From Dichetophora obliterata (lineage: Eukaryota; Arthropoda; Insecta; Diptera; Sciomyzidae): a stretch of DNA of 64,000 nucleotides. Below, in pieces: positions 43,558 through 55,139 of this stretch. The position numbers were made by a program, and so were the translations under genes. The stretch covers positions 28,223,318-28,287,317 of the forward strand of contig OY986436.1 of NCBI GenBank assembly GCA_963920525.1. Reading direction: 5' to 3'. The notes beneath the pieces are model-generated. The model was not told the DNA's origin. It ran no database searches and saw only the letters and a program-made list of their open reading frames with translations. Position 1 is the first letter of the stretch. The number at the start of each line of letters is the position of its first letter.

Positions 43558-44844
43558 TTGGGGGTTGGAATTAATTTTAAAGGTTTTTTTTCGGTTTTTG
43601 AGCATTTATTTAGAAGCAACGGTACAATGTATATTATTCAAAGTATTGTCCATCGTTAGCTACAACATTTCCCCATCTTTCTGGCAGCATATGGATTCCG
43701 CGCCGGAAGAACGATTCGTCTTTTGAGGCAATCCACGAATCGACCCATTTTTTGGTATCCTCGTAAGAAGTGAAGCGCTGCTCAGCCAAGCCATGCGTCA
43801 TCGATCTGAATAGGTTGTAGTCGGAAGGGGCTATGTCTGGGCTATAAGGCGGGTGGGGTAGCACATCCCAATTCAGCGCCTCCAACGTTTCCTTGACGGT
43901 TCTTGCAACATGTGGCCGTGCGTTGTCATGTTGAAAAACCACTTTGTCGTGTCTTTTGGCATATTCCGGCCGTTTAACCTTTAATGCTCGGCTCAATTGC
44001 ATCAATTGTTGTTGGTAGCGTTCCCCAGTGATGGTTTCGTTAGGTTTTAGCAGCTCATAGTACACGACACCCTTCTGATCCCACCAAATACACAGCATAA
44101 GCTTGGCGCCATGAATATTCGGCTTGGCCCTCGATGTTGATGCATGGCCGGGTGGTCCCCACGATTTTTTTCGCTTAGGATTATCGTAATGGATCCACTT
44201 TTCATCGCCAGTGACAATACGATGCAAAAAACTCTTCCTTTTATGCCGTTGAAGCAGTTGTTCGCACATGCAAAATCGCCGTTCAACGTCTCTCGGCTTC
44301 AACTGGTACGGCACCCAATTTCCTTGCTTTTGAATCATTCCCATGACCTTCAAGCGTTTGCCGACCGTTGATAAGTTGACTCCCAATGATTCTGACAATT
44401 CTTGAAGGGTTTGACACGGGTCTTCATCAAGCAAAGCCTCCAATTCCTCATCTTCAAACTTTTTCGGCTGGCCCGGACGCTCTTTGTCTTCCGTATCAAA
44501 ATCACCACTTTTAAACCGACGGAACCAGTACTCACAAGTAGAAATCGATGGAGCATAGTCCCCGTAAGCCTCAGTAAGCGTGCGTTGTGCTTCAACCGCT
44601 TTTTTCTTCAAATGGAAGCACAAAAGTAAACCTTCCCGCAAATTGCGTTTTGTTGGAACGAAAGTCGACATGTTCACAGAGAAAAAAATATATGTTGCTT
44701 ACACTTCAGTGGAATGACACATACTGAAAAATGAAGCTTAGACAATGTGCTTTGAAATGAATATAGTCACAGGTGTGCCCGATGCGATCTATTGATAGTT
44801 ACGCCATCTCTTAGAAAACCTTTAAAACTAATTCCAACCCCCAA
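43558..44844 (-). mobile_element. Mos1-like mariner, copy 2 (1287 bp, complete, inverted)
   Basis: TA target duplications at 43556-43557 and 44845-44846. Both ends begin TTGGGGGTTGGAATTA on their own strand. It is near-identical to the copy at 12059-13346 but in opposite orientation, 30 kb away. Its flanks are unrelated to those of copy 1, so it was a separate insertion. Confidence 0.95.
43634..44671 (-). CDS. Mariner transposase, 345 aa, intact
   Basis: Same start choice as copy 1 (MSTFVPTKRN, ATG at 44671-44669). The DD34D residues Asp156, Asp249 and Asp284 are kept, as is the WVPYQL linker. Pro275 agrees with the usual family PPYSPD, but Asn286 replaces the His of SDYHLF found in copy 1 and Mos1. 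Other differences from copy 1 are spread through the protein (positions 35, 42, 68, 88, 99, 102, 109, 151, 201, 228 and one near 330). No stop or frameshift. Potentially functional; His286 loss might weaken it. Confidence 0.95.
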   Translation of the reverse strand: MSTFVPTKRNLREGLLLCFHLKKKAVEAQRTLTEAYGDYAPSISTCEYWFRRFKSGDFDTEDKERPGQPKKFEDEELEALLDEDPCQTLQELSESLGVNLSTVGKRLKVMGMIQKQGNWVPYQLKPRDVERRFCMCEQLLQRHKRKSFLHRIVTGDEKWIHYDNPKRKKSWGPPGHASTSRAKPNIHGAKLMLCIWWDQKGVVYYELLKPNETITGERYQQQLMQLSRALKVKRPEYAKRHDKVVFQHDNARPHVARTVKETLEALNWDVLPHPPYSPDIAPSDYNLFRSMTHGLAEQRFTSYEDTKKWVDSWIASKDESFFRRGIHMLPERWGNVVANDGQYFE

Positions 44845-45213
44845 TATATACCAATATGGATATTTTTTTAATGAGATATTTATTAAAAGTGAAGTAAATC
44901 AATTAACCTTTCAATGATTTTATGTAATTAATATAAGTAATATATTTGGAAATATGTCCATTTCATTACAGTTCCTGTAATGGAATGGACGATTTTTTCC
45001 AATTACATTCCTGAGGAATTGAGCGGATCAAATGCCAATTCCTAATTTCAAGGAATTTTAATTGAATTGTAATGAGTACTTTTTGAACCAGCTCTGATTG
45101 TAGCAAACATATTTCAATTTACCGATGTGACAAAAAATATTTTTGTGGAAAACAAGTCCACAATGTTTCTGTTTTATGCTTCTAAAAGAAATACCATGTT
45201 TATCAACGGCTTC

Positions 45214-45353
45214 AGGTTGCGAACAGAGTGAACGCCGATTCAGACAAGCAGGCAGATAGGCGCAGGTAAACTGTGTGAACAAGCGAAATAAAAGTTACAG
45301 CCTGCGCCTGTCTGCCTGCCTTTCCGAATCGGCGTTCACTATGTTTGCAACCT
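45214..45353. mobile_element. 140-bp hairpin MITE, copy B
   Basis: Arms of 53 bases: AGGTTGCGAACAGAGTGAAC at the left and, reverse-complemented, AGGTTGCAAACATAGTGAAC at the right, continuing through GCCGATTC and GGCAGGCAGA..GGCGCAGG. The loop holds GTGAACAAGCGAAATAAAAG. No clear target duplication. It and copy A flank the second mariner. Confidence 0.75.
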
Positions 45354-46575
45354 TAGTCAGGCTACCAGTAATGGTGACCGTATCCTACTGCTAGTATGCC
45401 TGGCCCGTAAGCGAGAAAGCCGCAGCTCAAACCCAGCTCGGACAGAAAATTTTACAAATAGTTTTTTCAATTGAATTTATATTTCTGTTCGGCCACAGAC
45501 AATGGCAAGCCTCAAAGATCAAAAATTAATATAATAAATCAAATAAATAATTAAAATATAGCAACAAATTAGCTTACTTGTCCCAAAAATATTTTAAGTT
45601 TCAGGAAACATAATATATTTATTGCAACAAATAAGCTTATTTGAAATGAACATAATAGTGAAGATAACGTGCTTTCGGAAAACATTTTATATCATCACAT
45701 TTTATATAAACAAGTTTTTAAACAAAATTGTATCCTTCGCTTTTATATTTTTGCCAAATATATTTTTGTCAAATATATTTTCTACTGTGTGCTTAAAAAT
45801 CTTCGTCGACCAGCATTTAATTTTTTGGAAGTTTCTGGTATAAGAAATTACAAAAAAAAATTATATCAGAAATTTGGAATAAGTTGAGTTGTACAATTTT
45901 GCCCTCTCTCTTAGAAATGAGATAAATTACGATAACGAAATAAAACATAGAATTTTACTATGTGATTTCCAAAAGAGTTAAAAATTTGGGTTCGATTAAC
46001 AAGATTAACATTTTGTGCATTACCTTAGAAACGCGATAAACTACGATAACAAAATTAAACATAAAGTGTTAAAAACTTCGACACAATTTCGACAATTTCG
46101 ACAGTGGACATTTTGGGCTATGTTTTAAACGTACTTTAACAGCAACACTAATAAAATTATCGGTGGATAAGTAATATGTGATTTTTAAAATTCTTGGTAA
46201 ATTTCAGAAATTAAACAAGAAGGCGTAGCACCTCCCATAAACACCTAGCGAAATAATTTTAAAGCCGTTTTTTCTTTTACTAAATTTATAAACCTCATAA
46301 TGGGGCCATAAAATGTAAACAAGTTATTTGGTTATTAACTGCTCTAACTATTTCATGTGCGCACGTTTGATCACTCCCATTGTAAAAGAAAGAAAAAACG
46401 TTTCTCAATGTTTTCGGAGCGAAATAATTATAAAAATTACTCTATTTTGAATTTTATTTGAATTGTAGTGAACGCAGAAGCAGGCAGGAGTAAGTAAATT
46501 TGTATTTGACTTTTTCTTTTAGGAATGACTTTTATTTCAAATAAAATACATTTCATTTTAACAGAACGCCACTTG
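45354..46575. other. AT-rich region without a supported gene
   Basis: Open frames at 45622-45887 are low-complexity Phe/Ile/Lys translations of AT-rich DNA. Bases 45900-46130 contain two related copies of CTTAGAAA..GCGATAAA.TACGATAAC (45912 and 46024). A possible box-B-like word occurs near 45430 on the minus strand but no tRNA folds. Confidence 0.4.
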
Positions 46576-46579
46576 AAAA

Positions 46580-47565
46580 ACCACTGACGAAAATAGAAAA
46601 GGAAAAAATCGAAGCTTACCATGATCAAGGGATGATCCCACCGCGAAATTGCGAGATTATTAAAAGGGTCAAGTTGTGTCATTGACAATTTTATAAATAA
46701 GGCTGGCCAGAATATGACTATGGGACTATGAAGTCCAAAAAAAAAAGTACAAAAGGGCTCAATGACAGAGCCAAAAAATTTGCTGTTAAGGATAATTTAA
46801 GCGCAATGGAATTAATTGATAAAATGAACTTGATAGTCTGTGTACGTCGTGTGCAACAAATACTGAAACGAGACTTGGGACTCTCATTTAAAAAAATGTG
46901 GTAAAAAGGCACAAAATGGCCAGACTTCAATTTGCGGAAAAGTACAGATTTTGGGATGAAGAATGGAAGTCGGTCATATTTTCCGAAAAAAAAAGTTCAA
47001 TTTGTATGGACCAGATGGTTCAGACAAATATTGGCGTTCCAAAGGTGCTCCCAAATTTAAGCGTCAGCGGCGATACTTTGGGAGAGGCTCTCTCATGGCT
47101 TAAAGAGCTATGGGCTATAAAGGAACCACTCTAATTTGCTTTGTTAGCACCATGAACTCGCTTTATTATAAACAACTGTTGGATGAAGTTCTTGTGTCCT
47201 TCGAAGAAGTTATTTCTATCCCAAAACATATATGTTCCAACAGGAAAATGCAGCTCTCGGAAAACTGCAGAGTTTCTGGAGTCTAGAAGCATACCAACTC
47301 TCGACTGGCGGGCTCTTAGTCCTGATCTGAACCCTATCGAGAACTTATGTTCCATACTATAAACCAAAATTTTCTGTCATGGCCGTCAATTTAAGGCCGT
47401 AAAGGAGCTGAAAATGGCAAATTCAGTAGAGTGAAATAAAATTGATCTTATGCATATTCATACTTTGATAAACTCAATGCCAAGGCGTCTTAAAGAAGTT
47501 ATCAAAAACAAGTTCATACTTCTTATAATAATTATTTTTATAAATAAAAAGATTTAGTGCCTTTA
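46580..47565 (+). pseudogene. Tc1-like transposase, decayed
   Basis: Readable pieces in order: EKEKIEAYHDQGMIPPRNCEIIKR (N-terminal helix-turn-helix), RRVQQILKRDLGLSFKK, ARLQFAEKYRFWDEEWKSVIFSEKK (catalytic block; the Asp of SDEK is now Glu), MFQQENAALGK (second block; Asp of QQDN is now Glu), and SPDLNPIENL (third, read as LSPDLNPIENL across a frame change at 47320), then GRQFKAVKELK and SMPRRLKEVIKNK. At least five frameshifts or stops. A DD34E-type cut-and-paste element long dead. Terminal repeats were not identified. Confidence 0.8.
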
Positions 47566-47569
47566 TATT

Positions 47570-50500
47570 TATTTCGCACAATTTTTAAGTTTCTTTTTTT
47601 ATGTTTCTTCTTTAATAAGTGTGAGGATGACAAATATGTTCTTCTACTGAGTAGTTTTCTACTTTATATTTTTAAGTTTTTTATCAGTTGTCTTTGTTTA
47701 TTTTCAAATTTCAGTTTTTAAAAAAATTTCAAAATTTTCAGTTGTCGCAAAATTTTGAGTCAGAGAGAAAAAGAAAAGAAAATTTAATAACAACAACAGA
47801 TTCCACCATGTCGACAAAATCTGCACAAGATTCTGAAACCGTTAGAAAATTGATTTTTTTAAGTATCACAGCTGGAAGAACCAACATCTTAGAAACCAGA
47901 ATCAGTGAATGTCAACTAAATTTGATTAGCTAGAGAAGGAGGCTACTCTTTTGTATAGCTAGTCCTGCGCACCAATTCTTGCTTGGTTTGTTTGAAACTG
48001 CCGGCCAACGCTTGCCACAGCAGCAAACACAGACGCTGCCTATAAGCCAACGCTCCAGCATAGTAGCAGACACGGCCGCTGTCTATAAGCCAACGCTCCA
48101 TCACAACAGTAGACACGATCGCTGCCTGCTAACCCATACTAAACAATAGGTGCATGCCACACACACCGGACACGGACAAATTTGTTGTTGTTTTCGCGGG
48201 TAAAAGAAAAAAACTGGAAATTGAGAGAGCTTCTCACTCATCAAGAAATTTCCAGGCAACCGACAAAAATGTTCACGGCCCAAAGCTGAAAACAATTTGG
48301 ACAACGGTTGCATTTTCTTGATGTTTTACGTTTAGTAGTAATAAAACTGCACAGCAGTAGGAAATGTACTATTTGAATTCATCAGTAATGCGATGTTTGT
48401 TGTTTAGTATTGAATTGTACGCTGCTAAAGCTATACATGGCTTGAATGGTATTTATTTATAAAATCAAGAAGAATACTTGACGAACATGCAAAATGCAGC
48501 CCAGCTAGCTGCAGCAAATGGATTCAACTGAACAGCTGAATATTATTAGTGATTGTTGTGAATGTAATATTAATGATTTCATATATTGTTTTTTTAGTGA
48601 TTGTGTATTTTTTATAATTAAAAATAACGTAAAATGTGTATGTGATGTTATTTATAAAAATGTATACATTTTTTAACTATATTTTCCATTTACAAACTAT
48701 TCCACTGCATATATGAAAGTAACACGTCATTGTATATAGTATTTTTAGTGCTTGTATGTACAGCTGCAGTTGTCTCTTTCACCCTTGTATTTTAGGACAA
48801 TCGTCAAGAGAAAATGTGAGTAGTAGATTTACTGATGGTATAACTGATCAAGTTAGTCATACATTACAGCCGCGTAGTTAACAAATAAACTGTTTATATA
48901 TACATATATCTTGTAATATCGTTTAAATCGTTAAAATTTACAATATTTTAAGAAATAAGGTTATGGCTATTAATTGGAGTAGAAATATTACTGAAATGTT
49001 CATAAATGAATTTCAAAGCCAACCGGCTTTGTGAGATATTCTTAAAAAAATTGTAAATGCATACACATAACTGTTCTAAATGTGTTAACATTTTGCCTAA
49101 AATATGCATAGTTTAGATTTTTGATACTAATTTTTTATACGTTTTGCATAAAAATCCGATCATTATTAATCACCATGAAATAAAGTTAAATAATATTAGC
49201 CATTATAAAAAATATATATATATTTAGAATTATGTATGAGCTATTGGCAAATAAGTTGCGCGCTATTGTAAAATAAAAAATAGTAAGCATTTAAAAAATT
49301 CCATCATTAGTTTTTTGAGGCTAAAATTTTTAAGAGAGTAAAACTGCTTAGACTTTATTCAAAGTCATTTTATAATTACGACGCATTAATCCATTTTCCA
49401 ATAAACTTTTTGAAGTACCACACTGTATCCCTGCTTCGCTTAACAGCAATCAAAAATTTTTATCACGCATAAAAAAATATGGCTCAAACCAAAGGATCGG
49501 GCTACAGAAATAAAGAAAATATGTTACAATTCCTCAAGCGGATAACTTAAAATGAAATTAAATACACCACAATGAGTCTTAAGAATTTGGCGACGGCACC
49601 CTTTTCTAAGACAACCTTAATGCAGCAACCACCCGAGCCATCACACCCTGCCAATGAAACCAATTAGGCTGCTTGAGAAGTTATAATGGAGTGAAGAGGG
49701 GAAGGAGGGGGGGGTTATGGCATCAGGTTCAACAACCAACCAACCCTCCCATGCATGAAACCATGAACTTAGAGTTCAGCAGAGCTAATTTTTGTAGATT
49801 TATTCGGAGACGAAAAATTATTAACGCCGTTGAACCAAAAATTAAATAATAAACGCCAAAATGCTACACTGGCTGCCAATGTTGCCACCACCATGTCACA
49901 GTGTAAGGAGGGTGCTCTAATTTTAAATCCCTCAAAAAAAACTTTTGGTGTGAGAAGAAAAAAAATAAACTTTGCCAGTTGAATTGAATTGAATGCAAAA
50001 TTAAATAAGTAAAGAAAAATTGTAACCCAAGCTAAGAGCAGTTGTTGCTGCTGCAACATCATCATCGTCAGCTGCAACAATAACAATACCCCTTCGACCA
50101 AGCAATCATTATAATCATGGTAACCAGGACGTCTGTGTTAACGCTCTCGGGGGATAAATTAGTGGTTTCGCCCTAATAAAGAAGGCCAGAATCAAAGCAA
50201 CAACAAGGACGCAACAACAACTAATCCAAGAAAAGTTGATGTTTTGCATGCTAAGAAGCAGCCAACCAACCAGACAGTCAGTTAGTTAGTCATCCAGCCA
50301 GCTAAAGCGGCTGCACAGATTTTGCAGGCGTCAGGAGGGAAATTCAATAAGACGGGTGTGGCAACACTAACAATGACATCCGTTGCCAATTTTCATCTGA
50401 CAGCGGCTCTAACTTTGCTTGCTGCTTTATCACCAACCACCACCTCCGACGCCCCTTCTTAACACATCTCTATTTAAGGGGGGTGCCAGTTGAAGTTGCA

Positions 50501-51622
50501 CTGATTTAATATATATTTTATTAATAGAAAATTAACATAAAAAAGGAAAATATGCTAGACACTGTCAAGTAGTATGGCATGACATGGCATGGTAGTAGGA
50601 TGATGTGGGGGAGAGGGGGTGAAAATCGACTTGAATGACTGGGCTTATTTTTATGTGTTCTTATTTTAGAGAATATTGTCTAAAGTTGATTGTTATCCTT
50701 AAGCAGTTGGCAACATTTGTTGCCCTTAAGCTTGTTCTTATAGCTTGCTACTGGTGTACTGAAATTGTTGTAGTTCTTCTTGTTATTGCTATTATTACTT
50801 CTGAAATTTTGACACTTGCCAACAAAACAACAGAAGGTGTGAAAATATTATTTTTTTTACGATTATGAGTTTTGAACTAGAAAACATTGTTCAAAATTAT
50901 AATTAATGTGTATAAATAGCATTAAGAACGTTTAAAGGTGGATAGGTGGAGAGGTTGAGAGTACAGTTACTAGCTTTTGATTGCTGTTAAGCAGCTTATG
51001 TTGTTTTATCTTCAATGGCATTTAATTTAATACTGAGTCAAATACTACACAAAGATCTTCCAATTCTAGCGACAAGCTTTATGATTGTCAAAGTAATAAG
51101 ATTTTCTAAGACAATTTAAATTTATAACTAAAAGTTGTTATTCCGGCACTGATTTCTATAGAGATTTATAAAAAACTTTGAATGAACTACAATAAAGTCA
51201 GCAGAAGACAAATATTGCCTATTTAATATTTCAACTCTAGAATAAAAAACCTTTTATGTAATATTTTAACTCTCTAAAACAAAAACTAAGGAAATCTCAT
51301 AAAAAACGACTCGGGTTTAAATATTTTACAAAAATTTTTCTTATAATATTTTTCCTTTTACTCTATGTTAGTAAATTCCTAAATTATGTGTAAATTTAAA
51401 ATCTTAGAAAAAAATTTTACAAGTTATTAAAATTCAATATACAATGCTCGACATGCAGTTCTAAATTTTCAATATAACCGAAATGTTTAAAGTTACAATT
51501 GAAAATTTTACCATATTAAAATTTTTTTTTTAATAAGTTTGTGATATTTTTCGAAGCACTCAGGAACATGTCATGCAACAAGACATTTCTTGCACTCCCA
51601 TGTTGTTTCACTCGTTTTATTA
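47570..51622. other. Mostly unannotated region with triplet-rich unique DNA
   Basis: No gene is supported. An open frame at 47808-47933 begins with a good start context (CCACCATGTCG) but has no recognisable domain. Bases 48025-48125 hold two to three copies of a 50-bp repeat (CTATAAGCCAACGCTCCA). The part 49.6-50.5 kb is rich in CAA/GCA triplets and less repetitive than its neighbours, resembling regulatory or intronic fly DNA. The rest is AT-rich. Confidence 0.4.
48025..48125 (+). repeat. Short tandem repeat around CTATAAGCCAACGCTCCA
   Basis: Two near-identical units of 47 bases, CACAGACGCTGCCTATAAGC and CACGGCCGCTGTCTATAAGC followed by CAACGCTCCA, and a partial third (CACGATCGCTGCCTGCTAAC). 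Confidence 0.7.
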
Positions 51623-52015
51623 AGGGTTCTCATCTAAGCATGTAAACATGTAAAGCATTTAAACTTTTGATGAGCGATAAAGTGTAAATAGCGTAAATGT
51701 CGACAAAATGGCGGCTGCGGCTACGACAATATTATGACTTTTTTAAATTTTAAACCTTTTAGAAACCTTCATAAACGTAGAAAAATAAATAAAACGTGCT
51801 CATATTTACTCCAACTACTTTAAATATGTAACAATTGGCGCCAAAGGCAACCCTCATTCACACACGTAGATTTACATGCTTGCTTACACTACAAAATAGG
51901 CTCGGAAATTATGTAAACTCACGCTCATACAAATTTTGGCAGATAGTTTACGAGCATGTAAGTTCACAAGGTTTACAATGTTTACGGGTCAGTTACATGC
52001 TTAGATAAGAACCCT
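51623..52015. mobile_element. 393-bp MITE with AGGGTTCT ends
   Basis: Left end AGGGTTCTCATCTAAGCATG, right end (reverse complement) AGGGTTCTTATCTAAGCATG, one mismatch in 20 and similarity continuing through TAA. The interior has TTTACATGC/GCATGTAA words near both ends. The flank is TA on the left and TG on the right, so the target site is not certain. Non-coding. Confidence 0.8.
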
Positions 52016-53720
52016 TGTTATGTTTTCTACATACTTTGCATTCTCTTGTTGGATGTTTTTTTTCGTTGTTGGAGAAATGTCCTGTGGAAAAGGTGCCCAT
52101 TGCTTAGCTTAGAATCTGAGTGGTGTATCGCTTTGTGATTGTCTTCCACGTATTTTATAGTTTAGAATCGTCAAGGTTTTTAGTAGTCTTTCTGCGATAT
52201 CCAGGCGAAAGTCTACAAAATGTATCTTTGTTTTAGTAGTGGCTGAAAGCTTGCAATAAATGATATACGAATTGAAAATATATCCATCATTAAAAAAAAA
52301 ATTTTTATAGCCTTTCATAAATTTTTTCATAATATTAAAACAAGCTATAACTTGGTATTGCAGATCTACACCTTCCATTCCATTATTATATTCTATGATA
52401 TAGGCTGGTTTTATAATTTTATGGACCTCTTTTTTTCTTATCCCATCTCATTTTTCCAGTATCAATCATTTCCGCATTTTTATGCGGATGAGAGGCAAGT
52501 AAACGTCCTTCTTATATATCCATTTCAAAGCTAATAACCCACTAGTAGATTGGTAGCAAACTTTGTAAGCCTTGTAAATTTATATTTACACAAGTAGTAC
52601 TCGTGATAGTTTCACAAAATAAAAATAAGTTGAGACGAGTAGGACTAGTGATTGATTTACACAGTAAAAATAAGTTTGCACGAGTAGAACTCGTGATTGA
52701 TTTACAAAGTCAAAATAAGTTTACACGAGTCAGACTCGTGATTAATGCATAAGGGTTACAAAACCTGAAAGAATAAGCACTATATTTTTTTTCAAACGTT
52801 TCTTATTATTATTTATTGAAACTTTATCTTAGAAACTAATAATAATTCATCAAATCTTCTTTTAAAAATAAATATAATAAGCAAATATAATACAATACCC
52901 GCCAGTATCGAAAGTATCAATTGAACCATTCACGCTGCTATTGTACTTCAATAGTTCTATACGCACTAGCTACTTTTTTGACCCAAGGTAATGCATAAAA
53001 GGGTCAGTTCAATCAACTTCCATCTCGACTGTTTCTTGTTTATTTTTTTAATGTCTTGACTGACTCATAAAATTTATTCTGACGAGCTCAAACTTCGAAG
53101 TGACTTATTCGAGAAAACATGACATATATTGCTTTTCAGTTTCGTTGAGCAACATAAATAAAATATCGTTATGAAAAGGTATAAATATATTGAAAAAAGA
53201 ATATCAGTCACTCTGCCTTGTTTTTTTTTTTGTGTCAATATCAACTAGCGAAAAAGCTAGCTCTTCATAACTAGTGAAATAACTAGGGAATGGGTGTGTA
53301 AAAGGCAGCAATTGACCCCTTCCTATGACATGCTTGTGTAAAATTCGCCAGTTGAATACAAAGAGGGTAGATTGAAGTGGAATTAGTACTGGCTACCAAG
53401 GGACTAGTGAAATCACTAGTTTTGTACTAGTGCCATTAACTGCAGTGTATTTATTTAAATTTTTGCTTGTATTTGACATCAGTAAAACTCTTTGTAGAAC
53501 TTGTATTGTAAATGTTTCACTGCTTTAAATAGAGCGATTGATTAGAGCTGTGCTTGCATGTGCAAGGCTAGGCGGACGTGACCTAGTGCCTATATGCCAG
53601 GTGAGACGGCCGTGGTCTCGCTCTGGATAATCATGTTCTTTTCTATTAGCTGTAGATTTATATGTGAAATGATTAGAGCATTGCTCACATATGTAATGCA
53701 AGACGGAAGGGGCCAAGCTT
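52016..53720. other. Region with minisatellite, no supported gene
   Basis: Apart from the 45-bp repeats at 52585-52748, bases 53230-53445 are unusual in carrying many ACTAGT/CTAGC words. A minus-strand open frame (53525-53716, with CEQCSNHFTYKSTANRKEHDYP) has a CxxC...H-like pattern and could belong to the antisense jockey element interrupted at 53722, but I cannot place it. Confidence 0.35.
52585..52748 (+). repeat. 45-bp minisatellite with a palindromic core, 3.6 copies
   Basis: Units start at 52585, 52630, 52675 and 52720. Each contains ACGAGTNNNACTCGTGAT, a near-perfect palindrome, followed by TGATTTACA and AAAATAAG. Units differ at several positions, with the palindrome best kept in units 3 and 4. 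Confidence 0.9.
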
Positions 53721-53819
53721 CTACAGGGTCCGCCATCTAACGTTTTCTTTTTTAACTAGTGCTTATTTCGTGAATGGTAACACTTAGCTCATATCTGATT
53801 TGACAGATAATTAGTTTTA

Positions 53820-54301
53820 AGGTCTCTGTCCACTTGCGGCACGTAACGAAACGACACGAAACTACAAAATATAACTACCATGTGTTCTTATGTATACATG
53901 CTCACTAAGCGACGATGAAATGGCAACGACTGTTGACGCCGACGAAAAAGCCGGTGGTGATCGTTTCAAAGAATTCTGACCGGCTTGTCGTTCTCTTTGT
54001 TTACAAAAATTACAATGGATTCCAACAGTTTATTGTGCAAAGTAAAAATTCGACATCGATAGGTCGGTTTTAAAGCATAAAATTAATCTAAAATCTATGA
54101 TTTTATCAGTTTTCTACATCGTCATCTGATAGCAATGCTATTTAAGCTAATTGTGTACTAGAGAATTCTGCGCTTATTGTTTTGTTTAATTAAAATTTTT
54201 GTTGCCGTTTCGTTAAGTGTGCATTAAACATTACGTTGCCTTTTCGAAGCCGACTGTAAATCGGCTTCGTTTCGTTACGTTCCGTAAGTGGGCAGAGACC
54301 T
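53820..54301. mobile_element. 482-bp MITE with TTA target duplication (Harbinger-type)
   Basis: Ends AGGTCTCTGTCCACTTGCGG and, reverse-complemented, AGGTCTCTGCCCACTTACGG, similarity running on through CACGTAACGAAACGA. TTA flanks at 53817-53819 and 54302-54304. The same site in DD41D copy 2 (near 61920) is uninterrupted, giving a natural empty site. GAAACGACACGAAAC and CGGCTTCGTTTCG subterminal words. No coding. Confidence 0.9.
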
Positions 54302-54322
54302 TTATCCTTCCACTGAACGAAT

Positions 54323-55036
54323 ATGGTTGTGTATACGCTTGAACAACGCTGGGAAATATTGCGACATTACTTTGAAAATCGTCTTACAGAATATACCGAT
54401 TTTGCCAAAAAAATCATCTTTTCAGATGAAGCTCATTTTGATCTTGGCGTATATGTAAACAAGCAAAATTGTCGCATTTGGGGCACAGAAAAGCCGCACG
54501 CATACATTGAAAAGCCACTGCACCCAAAACGAGTCACTGTTTGGTGCGGATTTTGGTCCAGAGGCATAATTGGGCCATTTTTCTTCGAAAATGAGCAAGG
54601 AGTGGCCGTTACAGTCAATGGCGATCATTATCGGGCCAAGTTGAACGAATTTTAGTTCACAAAAATTGAAGAGGAGGATATTGGCAACATTTGGTTTCAA
54701 CAGGACGGCGCTACGTGCCACACAGCCGAAGCTTCACTCGATGTTTTGCGCCCTGTTTTTGAAGATCGCATTATCAGCCGCAGAGCTGATGTCGTTTGGC
54801 CACCTCGGAGCTGCGATTTGACACCGTTGGACTATTATTTGTGGGGTGCCCTCAAAGATAAGTGTTACGCCGACAAGCCAGAGACAATTGACGCTTTAAA
54901 GAACAATATTCGTGAAGCCATTGGTGAAATACAGCTGCACACAATCGATAATGTGCTTAAAAATTGGACCGATCGTGTAGGCTACTGCATGGCCAGCCGA
55001 GGCAGCCATTTGAATGAAATTATTTTTCATTATTAA
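54323..55036 (+). pseudogene. DD41D mariner-type transposase, internally deleted with one stop
   Basis: Starts MVVYTLEQRWEILRHYF, then jumps directly to TEYTDFAKKIIFSDEAHF: an in-frame deletion of most of the DNA-binding region, still present in copy 2. Catalytic residues visible: FSDEAHF (first), FQQDGATCHT (second) and LTPLDYYLWGAL (third), with 41 residues between the second and third Asp, the spacing of the DD41D (rosa-type) group. One in-frame TAG at 54653-54655, where copy 2 has TCG. It ends HLNEIIFHY with a natural stop. Not functional. Confidence 0.85.
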
Positions 55037-55139
55037 CCGGAAGGATTGTACTTTCAAAAAAAAAAGAAATTTGAGAAAATATCCAGTGGTTTTTTTTATA
55101 GATTTTTCAAAAAATAAAAGTTATTTGGCGGACCCTCGA

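Larger units (their letters stand above)
53724..55137 (+). mobile_element. DD41D mariner-type element, copy 1, split by a MITE
   Basis: Ends CAGGGTCCGCCATCTAAC and, reverse-complemented, GAGGGTCCGCCAAATAAC, with TA at the left (53722-53723) and a changed GA at the right. Same ends as the copy at 60848-62013. Without the 482-bp MITE it is about 930 bp, shorter than copy 2 owing to an internal deletion in the transposase. It sits in an antisense jockey-like element. Confidence 0.9.

Noticed and set aside
45360..45440. Possible tRNA with a GGGTTTGAGCT box on the minus strand
   Set aside because: No matching box A at the right distance and no stems that pair.
48330..48960. Possible solo LTR (AATAAA-type words and a GTTAACAAATAAAC stretch)
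   Set aside because: No TG..CA edges or target duplication could be found.
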